From Pseudanabaena sp. lw0831 (GTDB lineage: Bacteria; Cyanobacteriota; Cyanobacteriia; Pseudanabaenales; Pseudanabaenaceae): a stretch of 38,491 nucleotides of DNA. The stretch covers positions 1 through 38,491 of the forward strand of contig NZ_BBJB01000102.1 of NCBI RefSeq assembly GCF_016584665.1, in the 5' to 3' direction. Of the stretch, positions 36,818 through 38,491 are shown one piece after another (within the stretch, counting starts at the first letter, position 1; every line of letters starts with the position of its first letter). The notes under the pieces were generated by a model. It had not been told where the DNA came from and did no database searches. It worked only from the letters and a program-made list of their open reading frames with translations. The position numbers were made by a program, and so were the translations under genes.

Positions 36818-36852
36818 TCGCAACCTCTAGGCTGTAAAAATAGATATAATGA

Positions 36853-36951
36853 CTAGGAATTGGAAAGAGCAGAACCTAATAGTGCTGCCAATACTGCGGG
36901 AAAAAGTGAAACTAACAAAGCGGTAAAAACTTGACCATCTGAAAGATTCAT
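36853..36951 (-). CDS. psaM: Photosystem I subunit PsaM, 32 aa
   Basis: A very short single-helix photosystem I subunit, found at the periphery of the core near PsaB and important for trimer stability. The frame of 32 residues starts MNLSDGQVFTALLVSLFPAV and has one membrane span. It shares the M-x-L-S-D-x-Q pattern, the Ala-Leu-x-Val-x-Leu-x-Pro-Ala core and the overall length of known PsaM. An AGGAG sits 7 nt before the ATG. The C-terminus lacks the RLSTELYK ending of the Synechocystis protein. It is too small for most gene finders. Confidence 0.8.
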   Translation of the reverse strand: MNLSDGQVFTALLVSLFPAVLAALLGSALSNS

Positions 36952-37052
36952 ACAATATCTCCTTATATAGTGCTTATTTCGATCTTAACAATACACTGTC
37001 AGATCAAAAATTGACTAGTAATTAGCAAAAAAAGTAGCAATTCTAATTATAA

Positions 37053-37105
37053 AAATCGGTTTTAATAAAAGTCAGCCAACGACTGACTTTTATTAAAACC
37101 GATTT
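37053..37105. repeat. Perfect 23-bp-arm palindrome
   Basis: Arms 37053-37075 and 37083-37105 match exactly over the 7-nt loop ccaacga. Its last bases are the first bases of the next palindrome. Confidence 0.92.
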
Positions 37106-37144
37106 CGGAGTTTATAGCGCCAATGGCGCTATAAACTCCGAAAT
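37102..37144 (-). terminator. Perfect 20-bp palindrome after the esterase gene
   Basis: Arms 37102-37121 and 37125-37144 match exactly over AAT (apex gcgcc-AAT-ggcgc). It lies directly past the stop of the minus-strand esterase gene and may terminate it. Confidence 0.85.
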
Positions 37145-37146
37145 AC

Positions 37147-37776
37147 TTAAGTATTTTGATGTTCTAAGATAAATGTTTGGATGCGATCGCAGGTTTCAGG
37201 ACGGATCTCATGTGACATCTCATATTCTTCATATTCCACGGTTACGCCCAAACGCTCAAAGACTTCTTTTGTATTATGAGCCACAGCGATGGGAACAACT
37301 GTATCTTGTGTACCGTGAGCGATCAAAATTGGCGGGAATGATTGACCTGAAAGCTCTTGCAACTCTTCTTCCGTGATATGCAAGTAGCCGCTCAGGGCTA
37401 TTAACCCTGCTAATGGAAATACCAAACCTACGTCCAAGGTCATTGCCCCACCCTGTGAAAACCCTAACAAAAATGTTTTCTCTAAAGGGATGCCCGTCAT
37501 TGCTGGTAGATCTTCAAGAAACTGGCTAAGAAGTTCGCAACTTTTGGCTAACCCTTCAGTATCAAGACTTTGCAGGTCGTACCACATCTTGCCATTGGGC
37601 ATCGGATGGTTAAAGGGCGCTTCAGGACAAATCCATTGATAATTGCGGAGTCCAACCATGGGCGCAAGCGAGATCAGATCATCACAATTCGCGCCCCAGC
37701 CATGCAGTGCGACGATCGCACCAATTGCATTGGGATTGGGTAGTTGAGCAGGAAACGATCGGTAATTTAAGGTCAT
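37147..37776 (-). CDS. Phospholipase/carboxylesterase family alpha/beta hydrolase
   Basis: A 209-residue cytosolic hydrolase of the phospholipase/carboxylesterase group (PF02230; relatives are YpfH and acyl-protein thioesterases). The oxyanion-hole motif is ALHGWGANCDDL. The triad is S107 in GFSQGG, D158 in AHGTQDTVVP and H189 in EMSHEI. Length and order match the family. The frame begins at a TTG at 37782, but the ATG at 37776 is the better start. Its substrate in cyanobacteria is not known; short esters are typical. Confidence 0.92.
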   Translation of the reverse strand: MTLNYRSFPAQLPNPNAIGAIVALHGWGANCDDLISLAPMVGLRNYQWICPEAPFNHPMPNGKMWYDLQSLDTEGLAKSCELLSQFLEDLPAMTGIPLEKTFLLGFSQGGAMTLDVGLVFPLAGLIALSGYLHITEEELQELSGQSFPPILIAHGTQDTVVPIAVAHNTKEVFERLGVTVEYEEYEMSHEIRPETCDRIQTFILEHQNT

Positions 37777-37812
37777 AAGCAAAATTATATATTTATATAG
37801 TGATCGCCATAT

Positions 37813-38415
37813 TTATTGCCACAATCCATAATTCTTGGCAAAATCCAACGAAATATCTGGAAGGTTACGCAGCATATCATCCCATGTAGTTTGTGCTTGC
37901 ATTGCTTCTACGACTAATCGCAGTGGTTCCGCAAAAATTGTTGGGAAATCCGCCTCTTCAGGTAACTGAATTTTATATGCCAACTGTTTATGCGGTGGGT
38001 TGAAATGAGCGTTAACTCCTGCTTTGTTGCCTCTGGCATCAACCCGATACCAACCAATTTCGGGCAAGTAGATGGCATTGAAACCATGCAAAGTGTATGG
38101 CGCACCTAGATCGTCAATGCTCAATCGCTGATAACAAAATCCTGCTGGAATCTGGTTTGCGCGTAGTAAGGCAGCTAGTAAATGACTCTTCGCGAAGCAG
38201 TAACCTGTTTTGTGTTGCAGAACATCAGAGGCTCGCCAAGTTATCGGATTCATTTGATAGTCACTGCTATGACAAATTTCGTCTCGTACCCATTCAAAGC
38301 AGGCTTTGGCGATCGCATCTGGAGTCTTCTGTCCCGATGCGATTTTTTGGGCGCATTTGATAATTTCGGGATGCTGCCAATCGATAACTTCAGTAACTTG
38401 TAAATACTCTTCCAT
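37813..38415 (-). CDS. Transglutaminase-like cysteine protease-fold protein
   Basis: A 200-residue soluble transglutaminase-core protein. The papain-like triad is visible: C73 in KTGYCFAKSHLLAALLRA, H110 in YTLHGFNAIYL and D126 in WYRVDARG. There is no signal peptide or membrane segment. Such proteins in bacteria are usually peptidases or amidases rather than true crosslinkers. The start ATG is at 38415; I see no strong ribosome binding site. It is separated from the esterase gene by 36 bp on the same strand and may share its transcript. Confidence 0.88.
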   Translation of the reverse strand: MEEYLQVTEVIDWQHPEIIKCAQKIASGQKTPDAIAKACFEWVRDEICHSSDYQMNPITWRASDVLQHKTGYCFAKSHLLAALLRANQIPAGFCYQRLSIDDLGAPYTLHGFNAIYLPEIGWYRVDARGNKAGVNAHFNPPHKQLAYKIQLPEEADFPTIFAEPLRLVVEAMQAQTTWDDMLRNLPDISLDFAKNYGLWQ

Positions 38416-38435
38416 ATCAAAAAGCTTTGACTCTT

Positions 38436-38491
38436 ATAGCCATCAATGTTTAGGACAAAACCAAAACCCAAGAGAGAGTTGCGGCGCTTTG
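38436..38491. repeat. Left half of a probable hairpin repeat, cut by the window edge
   Basis: The stretch atagccat (38436-38443), tgtttaggac (38447-38456) and the following gagagagttgcggcgc-TTT-g resemble the left flank and left arm at 30245-30298. The right arm would lie beyond 38491. Confidence 0.65.

Overview
The window looks like a chromosomal segment of a filamentous or unicellular cyanobacterium, most likely close to Pseudanabaena (the genus is an inference). The evidence is the photosystem I core pair psaA-psaB and a 32-codon psaM, the cyanobacterial/plastid genes ycf46 and ycf35, cyanophycinase, a DUF2808 and a DUF4327 protein, two Uma2 genes, and very frequent HIP1 octamers (gcgatcgc). 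I see no rRNA, convincing tRNA, CRISPR array, complete insertion sequence or prophage.

Layout. 1-1.7 kb: a minus-strand regulator fusing a helix-turn-helix, a pentapeptide-repeat spacer and a UmuD/LexA-type self-cleaving domain, divergent from a 54-codon membrane peptide. 1.7-6.7 kb: guaA, a secreted DUF2808 protein, a YbjN-type protein, a lipoate/octanoate transferase overlapping the tail of convergent rluE, and a secreted CAP-domain protein. 7-11.5 kb: an EAL phosphodiesterase, a small membrane protein, ycf46-ycf35 and transaldolase. 12.1-16.7 kb: psaA-psaB. 16.8-23 kb: an SLH/L,D-transpeptidase, a beta-lactamase-fold protein that has lost its metal ligands, trpG, a TPR protein, a WD40 protein, a short unknown protein and a tandem 6-pyruvoyl-tetrahydropterin-synthase-fold protein. 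23-27.8 kb: Uma2, a pentapeptide/membrane protein, an SPFH protein, cyanophycinase and DUF4327. 28-32.1 kb: a LivH-type permease divergent from a C39-like protease, a small membrane protein and a large TPR protein. 32.2-38.4 kb: fabG, a cupredoxin, GT4 and GT2 glycosyltransferases flanking a second Uma2, a one-helix protein downstream of psaM, a phospholipase/carboxylesterase and a transglutaminase-like protein.

Most genes are ordinary housekeeping or photosynthesis genes in short transcription units. What stands out is the intergenic architecture. Gene ends carry long, often perfect palindromes whose apex is nearly always GC-NAA-GC (or its complement) or GC-AAT-GC. Several equally perfect palindromes (arms 19-27 bp) sit where no gene in the window could use them as a terminator: two back to back between tal and psaA, one between divergent genes at 30.3 kb, and one inside a coding sequence at 6.55 kb. 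Two copies (30.25 kb and the right edge) share sequence outside the hairpin, which suggests a dispersed repeat family. The other unusual item is the HTH-pentapeptide-UmuD fusion with its nine identical 15-bp repeats.
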